Shown: positions 29,066 to 44,000 of the stretch, one piece after another
How positions within the stretch are numbered: the stretch's first letter is position 1
Layout of the letters: every line of letters starts with the position of its first letter
Assembly (NCBI GenBank): GCA_947632145.1
Contig: CANRNW010000006.1
Span: forward strand, 1 to 55,414
Origin: an uncultured Clostridia bacterium
GTDB lineage: Bacteria; Bacillota; Clostridia; TANB77; CAG-508
Reading direction: 5' to 3'
Length of the DNA stretch: 55,414 nt
Position numbers and translations under genes: made by a program
The notes under the pieces: model-generated
Databases searched by the model: none
What the model saw: the letters and a program-made list of their open reading frames with translations, nothing else
What the model was told of the DNA's origin: nothing

Positions 29066-32000
29066 ATGAATAACCTTGAACAAATGAAAAAGAGAAAACA
29101 AAATTTGAGCATAATAATCGCTATACTTATTGTGCTTAACTTGTTGCTAATCTTAGTATTTGCAACAACAACTGGTAATAAGGATACCGGTATGTTAACT
29201 TATAGCGGAGAGGAGGTAGAAGCTCCAGGAGATGAACCAATAGAGATTGACGGGAATAAGGATGTAGCTGATGTAAAAACAGGAGCAAACTTTACAGTTG
29301 CATTAGATAGCACAGGTAGAGTTTGGGCTTGGGGACAAAACAACAAAGGTCAATTAGGTAATGGAACATTAGAAAATTCTGTAACTAAGCAACCAGTTTT
29401 AGTAGCAGAAATGGGAAAAGATAGTTATGGAAATGATATAGTTATAAAAGAAGAACAATTATCTAATGTAAAACAAATTGCTGTTGGAGAATACCATGCA
29501 GTTGCTTTAACTAATAATAATGAAGTTTACGTGTGGGGTTATAATTACTTTGGACAAACAGGAAGTGATTCAATAAGAAAAGAATTATATGCACGAAAAG
29601 TAACTGGATTAGAAGGAAAGCAAGTAAAACAAATAGAAACAGGTGCTAACTTTACATTAGCTTTAGCAAATGGAGAATTGTTTGGATTAGGAGATAGTTA
29701 TAATGGACAATTAGGATATTATAACACTCTAAGATTTACTTCAATTAGAAACTTAGAAGATAATAAAGAAGAAAAACAATTATCTAATATAAAAGAAATT
29801 TCAGCAGGATATAGAAATGTATTAGTGCTTAAAAATGATGGAACAGTTTGGAACTGTGGAGATACAACAGGTTCAGACTTTGATTTCACGCAAATAACTC
29901 AAGTAACATTCCCTGAAGGAGAAACAATAAAAGAAATAGAAAATGGTAATGATGTATCAATGGCATTAGCTAATTCAGGAAAAGTATATACTTGGAGTTT
30001 AGGAGGTAATCCACAAGAAGTAACGTTACCAACAAAGACAGTTCCAGTAGAAGGTGTAGAAGAAGAAACTGAGAGCGTATCAGTACAAGTTAAAGAAGAG
30101 AACGGTATAGCAATAGTAAATAAAACTTACTATATAATAGATACAGATGGTGATGTATATAGTTGGGGACAAAATAATATAGGACAAATGGGAAACGGAA
30201 CTACAAGTTCATCAGTACAATCAACACCTCAACAACTTAAATTCGAGGATGAAAATAGAGAAGAAAAAATAAATCATAAAATAGACAAATTGGCAAGTTC
30301 TCCGGTTGCTGGAGTTAATGTAAGCGGTACATCAAATTATGATACAGCTTATGCAATAAATGCATCTGGATATGTATTAGGTTGGGGTTATGCAGGAACA
30401 GATATAACAGAGACAAGTTACACAGATGGAAGTAACACAGGAAAATTATTAGGAGATGGATCAAGAACTAAAGCAGATTACATAGGAAGTGTAAGTGTAA
30501 AAGCTATTACAGGAAATGACATAGTAGTTAATGTGGGAAGTACAAAAGATTTACTTCAAATGTTAAAGGATGAAGGTTATATAACAGGAGGAAGAGTAAA
30601 CTTATATAAAGAATCATTAGAAGGAAAAGTTGGAGAAGCATTATCAATAAAATCAGTTAATGAAAATATTGCAACTTATGATCAAGATACAGGACTTGTA
30701 AAAGGTATAAAAGTTGGAACAACAGCAGCAGAAGTAGCAACTCAAAAGAATACTATATATATAAATATAAAAGTTGTAAATGATGAAGACAAAGCATTCC
30801 CAAAAATAGAAACAAGAAATGGCTATACAGTAGCATTAAAAGCAGATGGAACGGTTTGGGCTTGGGGATATAATCGTCTTTTAGGAATTGAAGATACAGA
30901 ACATACAAATCATAATGGAATAATAGTACCAACACAAGTACAAGGATTAGAAAACGTTAAAGATATAGCAATTGGAAATAATTTCGTATTAGTATTAAAA
31001 GCAGATGGAAAAGTATATGCTTGGGGACAAAATAATTATGGACAAATAGGAAATGGAACAACAACAAACACAAATATAGTTAATATAAATGAAGGTGCAC
31101 CAGAGTTAACTGAAGTAATGGCATATAACTTAGTAGAAGAAACAAACTATGTAAAAATACCAGTAACAGGTGCAAATATTCCTGTAGAAAAAGCAACTGC
31201 AGATGGAACAATGGAATATATGGCAAATGGAAATGTTTATACTAAAGTTAGTGATGATGATACAGATGGATTTAAACTTGGAGAAAATCTTGTAATCAAG
31301 AAAGATACAGATGGAATTTATTACGAATGGGATTATACAAATAATACATTTAAAACAAAACCAGAAACAGTAAATAAAATACAACCAAAAGAATTACCAT
31401 CAATAAAAGAAATATCTGCAGGTTCAAATAATTCAATAGCATTAGCTGAAGATGGAACAGTTTGGGCTTGGGGACAAAATAATTATAGTCAATTAGGATT
31501 AAATTCAGTTACATCATATGAATCACTTGCAAAACAAGTAAACTTAACAAACTTAGGAGAAGAAACAGTAAAACAAGTTGAAGCAGGAGATTTAGCATCA
31601 TACATGTTAACAAAAGAAGGAAATGTATATGCTTGTGGATATAGTGGAAATTACTTATGTGGAAATACAAACACAAGTTATGTATATATTCCAACAAGAA
31701 TTAACAATTTAAGCAAAATTACAAAAATATCTGCAGGAAATAACAGATATGTAGTAGCAATTGATATAAAAGGAAAAGCTTATACTTGGGGTCACTATGC
31801 ATATAGATATACAAGTGGAAGACCAACACAAATAGTATTACAAAATAGTAAAAATATTATAGACATAGAAGCAACAGATGATTTTGGAGCAATGTATATC
31901 TTTGCAGATGGAACGGTTGGATATACTACAAGTGTTTACTCAACAACAAATTATATTTCAACATATTCTTATAAAAATTATGCTTCAGAAACAACACCAG

Positions 32001-35000
32001 TAGAGGCTGAAGAGATTAAAGATACAATACTAATAAATGGTGGAAATAAAAATTATATAATAGCAGAATCAGATGGAACAGTTTGGGGCAATGGTAATAA
32101 CAATAATGGAGAACTAGGAGATAGAACATCAACAGCTACAGCTAGTAACGTATTAGAAGATATAACAAAAGCATACATTTCATTAAATAAATACGAGATA
32201 ACATTAAAGGTAGGAGAAAAAGATAGTTTAAGTGCTACATATAATTACGGATTTAACTTATTTAAATCTGGTAGTGAATCTATATCTATGGAATATACAT
32301 CATTAAATGGAGATATTGCAGAGGTATCAGAAGATGGACAAATAACAGCTAAAAAATCTGGAAAAACATATATAGAGGCAAAAGCAGAAGATGGAACAAC
32401 TTTAAGAGTTATAGTAAATGTATTATCTGAAAAAGAAATTGTAACACCTAAAGTATCTGTAGGAAGTACTCATACAGTAGCATTAAAAGCAGATGGAACG
32501 ATTTGGGGATTTGGAAATAATTCAAATGGAGAATTAGGAGGAAATCTAGGTTCTATAATTGAACCAGAAGTATTATCTGTAAGTGATAAAATAAAAGACA
32601 TTGCTACAGGAGATAGATATACATTAATGTTAACAACAGATGGAAAAGTATTAGCAATGGGAAGCAATAATTATGGACAATTAGGAAATAATACAAAAAG
32701 AAATTCAACATCAACTGTAACAGTACAAAAACAAACAGTAGATGCTGATGGTAATATTAGCTATGTAGATTTAGATAACATAGAGAAAATATCTGCAATC
32801 GCTTACACAAGTTATGCATTAGACAAAGATGGAAATATGTATATGTGGGGATATAATGCAAACTCATATGCAACAAAAGTAAATACATATGGATTTAAAG
32901 TAAATAATATTAGTGGAAATTTAATATTAACAGAAGACGGAAAAGTTTGGAAAGTTACAAGTTCTACAGCATTAAACTTTGTAAGAGATTTGAAAGATAT
33001 TACACAAATTTCTAGTGCAACATATTCTACAGGAACAAGTTATGGATATAATATGGCACTAGATGGAAATGGTAAAGTATATGCTTGGATAAATTCAACA
33101 AATACAAACAATAAAGCAACAGGTTCAGAAACAACAACACCTAAACAAGTAGAAATAACAACAGCAGAAGATGAAAAAATAGTAGAAGTGCAAGCAGGTA
33201 TACAATTTGCTTATGCAATAAGCGATAAAGGAAATGTATACTCTTGGGGTCAAAATTCTACAGCATTAGGAAGAACAGACACAGCTACTATACCAACTAA
33301 AATAAGTGAAGACAAACTTTCAAACATTGAAAGTATTGCAGCAACAACATATGGTAGTGGATATAGACGTGCATTTGCAGTAACAAGAACAGGCTCAGTA
33401 TATGGATTTGGAAGAAATGGAAGCAATTGCTTAATAGGAACAGGAGAAACAGATGCATACTATTATGAGCCAAAATTAGTAGGAGAAAGCTATGCAGGAT
33501 TTATTATAGATGGAGTTCCTACAACTAGATTATATATGAATGTTAATGATACAACAGGAATAAATATACAAGCAAGTTTATTAGATGCATTTAATTTAAG
33601 ATTAAACACAGCTGAAACTACTGAAGAAACAGATTTTGAGTGGACAGTATTTAATAGTGATTTAGTAAGTCTATCAGGAGATGGAGATACTAGAAAACTA
33701 ACATCAGGAAACATAATCGGAGAAGCAACAATAGTTGCAACAGATAAAACAAGTGGAAAAGTTGCAAAATTATTCATAGATGTTAAACCAACAAATACAG
33801 AAGTTGCACCAAAAATTGAAACTACAGATAACCATACAATATCATTAAAAGCAGATGGAACAGTTTGGGTATGGGGAACAAACAATAATGGTGTATTAGG
33901 TTTAGACTCTACAGAATATGGTAAAACAATAAAAGAACCTGAACAAGCAAGAATAGCTGAGAGAATAATGGTATCAGAGCCAGTATTACAACCTACTCCA
34001 ACACCAGATGCAACACAAGCACCAGATGTAAAGGAAAAACCAATATATGTAGATGAAGATGGAAACGAATACTATAAAGAAGGAAATAACTATACAAACT
34101 TAGAAGGAAAACTAGTTATTAAAAAAGACACAGATGGTAATTTCTATAAATGGGATAATGTAGAAAACTGCTATGAATTAGAAGATTTAACAAATGAAGA
34201 TGGAAGCAAAATTGTAGTTACAGATATAGCTACATCTAATAACCATACCCTATTATTAACAAAAGATGGAGATGTATATAGCTTTGGATATAATAACTAC
34301 GGACAATTAGGATATTCAACATCACAAAAGAGTTATCAATGCTTACCAAAGAAAGTAAGTGGATTAAAAGATATAGTTAAAATTGCTACAGGAAACAACA
34401 TCAGCTTAGCATTAGATAAATATGGAAGATTATGGGCTTTTGGATTTAGCAGATATACAACTTATAACAGAGGATATACATATCATACAATAATAAATTC
34501 AATTACACCAATAAGAATAAAAACATTAGAAAGCGTAGATGTAGTTGATTTAGCACAAAGTGCAATAGATATAACAAATGAATATGTATTAACAAAAGAT
34601 GGAGATGTAAAAGCATTAAAATTATATGGAACAAGTTTAGCAACAGGAACTACAATAGAAGGAATAGATGGAAAAGTTATAAAAGTAACAAGAACTAGTG
34701 GTTCAGAGAATAATGGACATACAGCATTCTTAACAGAAAATGGAACATTATATACAATAGGAAGCGGAAAATATGGACAATTAGGAAATGGAGAAGTAAA
34801 TAACTCATCTGATAGAACAGGTAATGAATATACAGTAGTACAAGTACAAAATACTGAAGGAAGTCCATTAGAAAATATAAGAGATGTATATGTTGGAGAA
34901 ACACATACAATAGCAATAGATAAATCAGGAAAATTGTATACTTGGGGAAGCAATACTTATGGAGAATTAAGAAGTACAGAAAGTACAGCAACACAATTAG

Positions 35001-38000
35001 TTCGTGCATATAAAGTAGAAGATGACGAAAGAATTACAAATGCAATCTTAGTTTCAGCAGGAAATGGATATTCAATAGCTGTTGATGAAACAGGATTTGC
35101 GTATGCTTGGGGACTAGGAACATCTGGACAATTAGGAAATGCATTAGGAGTAAATAGCAGACCAGCTGTAAGAGTTGGAGTAGAAGGAACAAGATTAAAC
35201 ACAAATCATGTAACATTAAAACCAAGCAATACTATAGAAATAAATGGATACAACAAACAATTAAACTTAATATATAATCCAGAAATAAGAATCACTAATG
35301 TACAATCTAAAGATACAAAAGTAGCATCAGCAAGCAAAATTACTGGTAGTGAAGCTAAATTAAATGTATCTGGTATAAATGCAGGAATAACAAGTGTATT
35401 AGTAAATAGCCAAGATGCAGATAACAACACATATACAAATATTATACAAGTAACAGTATTACCAGAAATTGCAGAAACTGCAGAAGATGTAGAACTACCA
35501 CTAGATAGAACACTTAACCCAATGACAGTAAGCGGAAGTTCTCATACACTAATATTAAAATCAGATGGAACAGTTTTAGCTTATGGTGATAATACTTATG
35601 GACAATTATCAGGAACTTTAGCATACTCAGATAGAGTAAATGTAGTTAACTTCCCAGAAGGAACAGCATCAATAGTAAGTGTAGCTGCGGGAGATTACTT
35701 CAGTGTTGCATTAGATAGAGATGGAAATGTATATACTTGGGGTTATAATAGAGATGGAGAATTAGGATTAGGTACAACAGATTCTGCAGTACACAATACA
35801 CCAACAAAAGTACCAACATTAAGAAATATAGTAAAAGTAGTAGCAGGATCAAGACATTGTATTGCATTAGATAAAGATGGATATGTATATACTTGGGGTA
35901 ATAACACAAGTGGTTGCTTAGGAACCGGAGGCACAGCAAGTATAAGTACACCTGTACAAGTAAATAATGTTGCAAATGTAATAGACATAGCTGCAGGATC
36001 TGATCACTCTATGGTATTAACATCAGATGGAAACGTATACACAACAGGAAAAAATGGTTCAGGACAATTAGGTGTAGAATATATTGTAAGCAAGAGAAAC
36101 TTTGAAAAAATAGATATAAATGCAAAAATTGCATTTATAGAAGCAGGAAATAAAACAAGTTTTGCAATAGATGTAGATCGTAACTTATGGGTATGGGGAA
36201 ATAATGCAGATGGACAATTAGGAATTGGATCAGATGAAACACAAATAAACATACCTACAAAATATACTAATATAAGCAATATACAAAGTGTATCAGCAGG
36301 AACAAACCATACACAAATTGTAACAACTAGCGGAGAATTATATACAGCTGGTTTGAATGATTGCGGCCAATTAGGAATTGGAGAAAGTACAGGCAAAGTA
36401 AATACATTTACAAAAGTTTCAAAACTATTCGGAAGCAATGTTATGAATTCAAATGCAGGAGAAACATATAGCACAGTAATAGATAAAGACGGAAAAGTTT
36501 ATGGATTTGGAGATTATAATCATGGAAGAACAGACAGAGTAAGTAGAACTAAGAGCTTCGAACCTATACTAATTAGTAATGAAACATCATATATAGATAA
36601 TCAAGATATTACATTAAATATAGATAGCACTTATGAATTAAATGCAAATGGAAAATATAAATTAAATGTATTACATAAAGATGTAGCTAAATTTACATAT
36701 CAATCATTCAATGAAGAAATAGCCGAAGTTAGTGAAAATGGATTTATAACAGGAAAATCAGTAGGTACAACATTAGTTAGAATAACAGATGAAGATAACA
36801 AAGTAAGTACAGCAATAGTTAAAGTAATACCAGCAGATGCAATTCAAGCACCAACAGTTGAAGGTGGAGATAAATTTGCAGTAGTAACAGATAAATATGG
36901 AACTGCATATCTATTTGGTGATAAAGAAAATATTATAGATAGTAATATTCCAAAAACAATAAATGATAGTATATCTTTCAAAGACATAAAAGAAGGAGAA
37001 GACTTTGTAGTAGGTATAAATCATGATGGAACTGTATGGACATTAGGAGATAATTCAAAAGGACAATTAGGAATAGAATTAGACGAAGAGTATTCAAATG
37101 TATTTGTTAGATTAAATAGCAATATTATAAAAGGAATAAACCAAGTTGATGCAGGAAATAGCCATGCTATAGCATTAGATGAATTAGGAACAGTATATGT
37201 ATGGGGAGATAATTCAAAAGGACAATTAAGTACAGATTCAGCAATGAGTAAAGTAACAGAACCAATAATTATAAGACCAAGTATAAACAGAGTAATATCT
37301 GTATCTGCAGGAGGAGATTATAGTGCAGTAGTAGACACAGAAGGAAAAGTATACATTATTGGAAAAGCATATGTAATTAGAGACGGAGAACAAGTAGAAG
37401 TAAATGCTATTCAAGAAGTTAAAAACATAGACAATGCTGTAAAAGTTGCTGTAGGAAAAGATAAAACAATAATATTAACAAATAATGGTTCAGTATATGA
37501 AGTAGCTAATAGAAGCGAAGTTGGATCTGCAATAGCAACAGCTAAAATTACTGCTACAAATAGAATAATAGTTGATATTGCAACAAATAGCGATACATTT
37601 ATGGCATTAACAAGTACACAAGAATTATATACTTGGGGAAATAATAACAATGGACAGACTGGTAGCGGAACTACAAATTTAACTAAAATTTCAACAGATA
37701 CAGGTGTATTCACAATAGGTGGAGGAAAAACTAACACATATTATATAAATACACAAGGTGAAGTAATGGCATCTGGATTAAATACATCTGGAGAATTAGG
37801 AAACGGAACAAGAGGAAACGATAAAGCTTCAACAAAAGAAGAAAGTAGAACATATACAAAAGTAGGAAATAGAGAATTTGCTATAAAAGAATTAAAAGCA
37901 AACGGAACAGAAAATATAGTAAAAGCTGTTAGAGTAGGAGAAGATTGGACAGTATTAACTGGAAAAGAAAGCATAAAAGAATTAGTAAGAGAAGAAAATC

Positions 38001-41000
38001 AAAAAATTACTTTAATATCAGAGGCTAAAGAATTTAATGCATTTGGAAATATTATAGGAAATGTTAGTGATTATGAATTTAAACTATCAAATACAGATAT
38101 AGCAGATCTAGAGTTACCAAGTGCAGATGCAGATTATGCAAAAGTTATAGCTAAAGAATTAGGAAAAACGGTATTAACAGCTAGAAACAAAGTAACAAAT
38201 GAAGAAAATGAATTAACAATAGTAATATTAGATGACAAAAAATTAAGAGTAGATGACATATTTGTAGTAGATAGTAATGATGTTAAATTTGAATCACAAC
38301 CAAATACAGAAGATTTAAGTATTGACTTTGTAATAAAAGTAGAAGGTTCTGAAGATTCTGGAAAATTAAATGTTACATTAGAATTTGAATCAGACAAAAT
38401 AATAAAAGTAACAGATGGAATAAAAGAATATAATATTATTCCACCAACAGAAGGTACAGGATGGGTAATAGATGGATTAGATTTAACAAAATCTACACAA
38501 ACATTAACTTTAACATTACAAACAGAATCTGGAGAAGAAATTGAATATACAATTGTAATTAGAAAAGACGTTAATGTTAAAGTAAACGAAGAAGTTTTAG
38601 CACCACAAGAACAATTAAATGTAGTAGTATATACTAAATTTATAAACCCTGAAGATGAACAAGCAAAATTCGAAATAACAATATTAGATTCTACTAAGAA
38701 AATAGTATTAAAAGCTAAAGATGGAAGAGAAATAGCTAAATCAAGTGACGGAGAAACAATACTAACAGTAGATAATCTAGAAGTACCAGAAATAGAAAAT
38801 GAATTTATTATAGAAATAACAGATAAAGATGGAAAAACAGAAAAATCTGTATTAAAAATATTAAAATCTTCAATAGAATCAATAACTATAGTTGATACTA
38901 CAAATCCAAAAGGAAAAGTAACTGCTGAAAAAGTAGAAGGAACAGATGGATATATATACAATTTCAATGCAGAAATTGATGGATCAAATGCAGATGAAAA
39001 AGTTACAATAAATATAATAAACAAAAATGTTACAAGCATAAAGATTGATGGAGTAGATACACCAGTTTCAAAGGCAGTTACATTTAGTACAGAAAAGGCA
39101 GATGAACCTATTGAAATAGAAATTACAGCTATAGACCCAGTAACAAAAGAACAATATACAGAAAAATATAATTTAACAATTCATAAAATTGGCGCAAATA
39201 CTGAAATTTCTAAGATAGAATTACAATATATTGATGGAGATACAAATGGTTTACCAAAAGATTGCGAGTTTAAGTTTGATGGAAATAATACATACAGTAT
39301 AGTATTACATAATCCAACATTAGACCTAGAAGACTACATAACATTTGGATTTAAAGTAACATTAAAAGATCCAAATGCATATGTAAAACAAGCAATCCGT
39401 ACGGGACTAGGTTCTCAAGGAATAGGAAACATAAATTCATCACCTGATAGTAAAGCAGATAATAAAAATAGTGTTTCATATAGAATAGTTGTAACTGCAG
39501 AAAATGGAAAAGACACAAAAGAATACAATGTAGTTATATACAAAGAATCTGAAGATGCAACAATTAAAACAATAACAACAATCAGCCCATTAGCAGATGG
39601 AACAAATAAGAGAGTAGAAGCAGAGACAAAAGATGGAGTAATCTATACTGGAAAAGTAATAAGAGATAAAGATAGTTATGAAGTAGAAATTCAATTAAAT
39701 GATTCTTACGCAGCAATAACAGACATTAAATTTGTTGGAACAGAAGATAAGTTAGTTTTAATACCAGAAAAATCAGATTCAAGTATTGGAAAATATACAT
39801 ATACTATACCAGCTGATATGATTGAAACAGATATTGAAATAACTGTAAAAGCAGAGTTTAGCGGAACTCCAGAAGAAACATATACATTACAAATGGATTA
39901 TTTAGACGATAATGCAGATTTTGGAAGCATAAAACTAGGAGACAAAATACTTGATATTACAGAAGATGTATTAAGTGAAGAAATAAAAGCAAATGATAGT
40001 GATATGTTATATGTAAAAGCAGATAGTGAGTATGCAACTATAGAAATATATGATGTTGATCCTTCAACTCCTGGTGCTAAACCAATTGCATCAGGTGAAG
40101 GTGAAGTTACTATTGATACATTAGGAATAAATAAAGGTACAGAAAAAACAGTATATATTAAAGTAATTTCTGAGGATGAACAAAATACAACAACAAAACA
40201 ATTAACAGTAAAGAGATTATCAGATAATACAAATATTAAATCTGTAATATTTACAGTTGGAGATGCATCAAAAGAAGTAACATATGTACCAGGTGATGTA
40301 ATTGAAATATCTGACAAATACATATCAAATGCAACTAATGTAAAAGTAACATTAGAAGATACTAATGCAACTGCATTAGTTGAAGGTACAGATAATACAG
40401 TAGGTGCAGTTATAGACTTATTATCACAAGATACAATAAATGTAGAAGTCACAGCAGAAGATGGAACTAAATTTACTCATACTATAAAAATAAAAGTTTT
40501 ATCATCAAGTACAGAAATAACAAAACAAATAAAAGAAAACGGAATTGTATTAAAATCAGATGATGACTTTGTTCAAGATACACACAATGAAAATGCATAT
40601 AGTGTAGAAGTAAGAAATACAGGAGACGATGTAGACTTAAGCATAACACCTAATAGTGATAAAGCTAAAGTAAGACTTGCAATAGTAAGTGTTGATGATG
40701 TAGCAGTAGCAGAAAAAACATATGTAGTTGATAACAAAATAGCTGTAAATTCAGCAAAAGTTACAGTAGTCGAAGTAGAAGTAACAGCAGAAGATGGAAC
40801 ACAAACTGTTTATACAATTACAGTAGTTCCAGAAGATCCATCATTAGCAGGAGTAAAAGTAAAAGGATCATCAGATACAACTGAAAAGACATTAACAGCA
40901 GATGAATTAAAAGCAATGGAAGCAACAGTTAGAGTTCATCCAAATTCTAACAAAGCAACAATAACGTTAACACCATCAGCAGGTTGTGTATTCAAAGAAG

Positions 41001-44000
41001 TAAGTGCTATAACAAATCCAAATATGACAACAGAAGATGGAGATGATTTACAAGGTAACTATAATGGATCAATAAGCTCATCTTATACAACAATAACAGT
41101 AGATTTATTAGATAGCAGTATATCAGATACAACTAAAACTATAATTACTATAAAAACAGACAATGGAAAAGTAGAAACATTAAATTTAGATATAGTAAGA
41201 GGAAGTATTGAGGCTACATTAGAAAGTGTAACAATTAAAGGAACTACTACAAGCGAAACAGTAATTACTAAATATGATAGAAGTATTACTGAAAGTGCAT
41301 CAATAGATTCAGAAGATACTTTATACAATATAATTCCAAAACCAGCAAATGGTGGAACATACAAATTATATAAGATATCTGATGAAAATACAGATCCATT
41401 AAATAGTGTAAACTTAAATGGTGAAGAAGAAATTACAGCAGCTTCAGAAATAGCTTTATCTACTAAAGAACAAAGATTTATAATAGTAGTAACAGCAGAA
41501 TTTGGAGGAGCTGAGAAGAGATACGAATTCAAAGCAAGAAAAGTTAATAATGATACATCTATCAAAGACTTTAAAGTAACAGCTAATTGCACTCAAGGTG
41601 AAGAAGAAAGACATTTGGCTGACTTTGGAGAATTTGATAAAGATGGTAATATTAACATATATGTTCCAAAAGGTACAAGCAATGTAAATATAAGTGAATT
41701 AGTATTATCAAATGAATTCGCAAAAGCAGAATGGAGAAAAGATACAGAAGTAATTTATACAGATGCTTTACAAGATGGTGCTAACATGGAATTCATCTTA
41801 CCAACAGGACAAGTGTATATTAAGGTAACAACAGAAACTGGAATAGAAAAAGAATATTGTTTAAATATTAAAGTTGCATTAGAAGACACATCTTTAACAG
41901 ATATGAAATTAGATGATACAACAGAAGTACCAGAAAAAGCTATTGAAATAAAGAATAATACAGATACACAAAGAGAAGCAACAATAACAGAAGAAACAAA
42001 ATCAGCAAGATTAACTGCAACAAGTGATGGATTTATAAGCATAAGAATAACAGAAGTAAACGGACATGCTATAAATGAAACTATTGCAACAGAAAAAGCA
42101 AAAGTATATTCAAATGCATTAGAATTACTTTTCGATAGAGATTACAAATATATGGATGCTGAAGGTTCTGAGCAAACTATATTAGCAGATTCTGTAAACG
42201 AAGTTAAAATTGTAACAACTATAACATCACCAGCATATAAATTGTATCCAGATTATTATGATGCAGAAACTGGTATAAAAGAATACGAATTAACAATTAA
42301 GAGATTAGTTTCTGATACAAATATAATTATTACAATTGATAATGATGAAGATAGAATAATTGATACAAAAGAAGTACCTTGCGATAAAACAATCATAGAA
42401 GATGGCAGAACAGTATATGTATACAATATTAGAGTACCATCAACACAAGAAAAATTAGTAATAAATAATGTAAAAACACATAATGAAAATGCAACAATAT
42501 CACATAAAAAAGTAGGAAATAATATATATTCAGAAGAAGAACCATATAGTGTAGAATTTGCAAAAATAGACAAAGCAAGTATTACAGAAAACTTTATAGT
42601 TAGAAATGCATTAGGAACTGAAGTTGTATATAGACTAATAGTAACAAAAAGTTCTGCAAATGATGAGATTACTACTTTACAATTAAATGGAAAGACAATA
42701 GAAGATACAAACAAGGATGATACATACGAAACAGTATTATTATCACCAGTAGATGAACTAAACTTAAAACTACAAGGACTAGACGAAGAGGCTAAAGTAG
42801 AAATTGCATTTAAAGGTATAAATGATGAAACTGTATCAGTTACAGTAGGTTCATTTAACCCAGTAGACAATGATGTAACAGCAGACTTAATGGAAAAATT
42901 ACAAGAGATACTAACAGCAAAAGATATTGCAATAGAAGACTTAAACAAAATTAGTATAAGTATTAAAGTTCAACCAAAAGATGATAAATTAAATCCAAGA
43001 GAGTATACATTAAATATTGATGTAGTTAAACCTAACTTAATATCTATAAATGGATTAAACAAAGCTGGAGACATAAAAGCTGATGCACAATTAACAGCAA
43101 GTGACTTTGAATATAATCCTGAAACAAAGGCATTTGAAACAGATGCAATAGCTGTTTCAAGCGATACAACAAGTATATTATTAAATGAAATAACATGCAA
43201 AGAAGGAACTGTAATAACAGATGAAAAAGGAACTGTAATAACAGAAATAACAATAGAGATATTAGCTGATGGAACAGGTAAAGCTATAATCAATACACAA
43301 TTAGACGATGTAGAACAACAATATATTGTAAACGTTAGATTAAGATCAACAGATACAAGCATAAAATCATTATCATCAAATGAAAAAACTACATATGAAA
43401 AAGATGAAGAAACAAAAGCTTATGTATTAGAAATACCAAGCAATGTTGATCCAGTCGTAAGTATTATCTTTAATGATGCAAATGCACATATTATAAGTGC
43501 AGAACCAATGCTAGACACTGCAAAAGCAGAAGTAGATAGCGATAATAATACATTTACAATATCAAATATTAAAGAAGATAATCATGTAGACCCAGGTGCA
43601 ATAGAAAAAGACATATTTGTAACAATTACAGTACAAGCAGAAGATGGAAATAAAGCGGAACATATTGTACTATTATCAAGAAAACATGTTGAAACAGGAT
43701 TAGGATCTGTTACAGTACAAGAGGACTTTGTTGGACAAAAAGATGATAATAAAAATAAAGTAAACTTTACAAGTACAGATGTAATCAATAGAACAATATC
43801 TTCAAGTGATAATGGAATAACTATTGTATCAGCAGAAGCAGTATGTAGTGAGGCAACAGTATATGTAATAAATGATGCAGGAGAAAAAACAGAAATCGGA
43901 GAAGATGGAGTACATATTGACATAGAACAAAATTCATCTAAAGCAATTACGATAGTTGTAGTTTCAGAATATGGAAATGAAAAAACATATACATTAAATG

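Noticed and set aside
38134-39039. 301-aa minus-strand open frame, and many similar ones opposite the surface genes
   Set aside because: They are antisense to long genes with clear domains. Low use of TAA, TAG and TGA complements in repeat-rich A-biased coding DNA keeps the antisense frames open. None has an SD or a recognisable domain.
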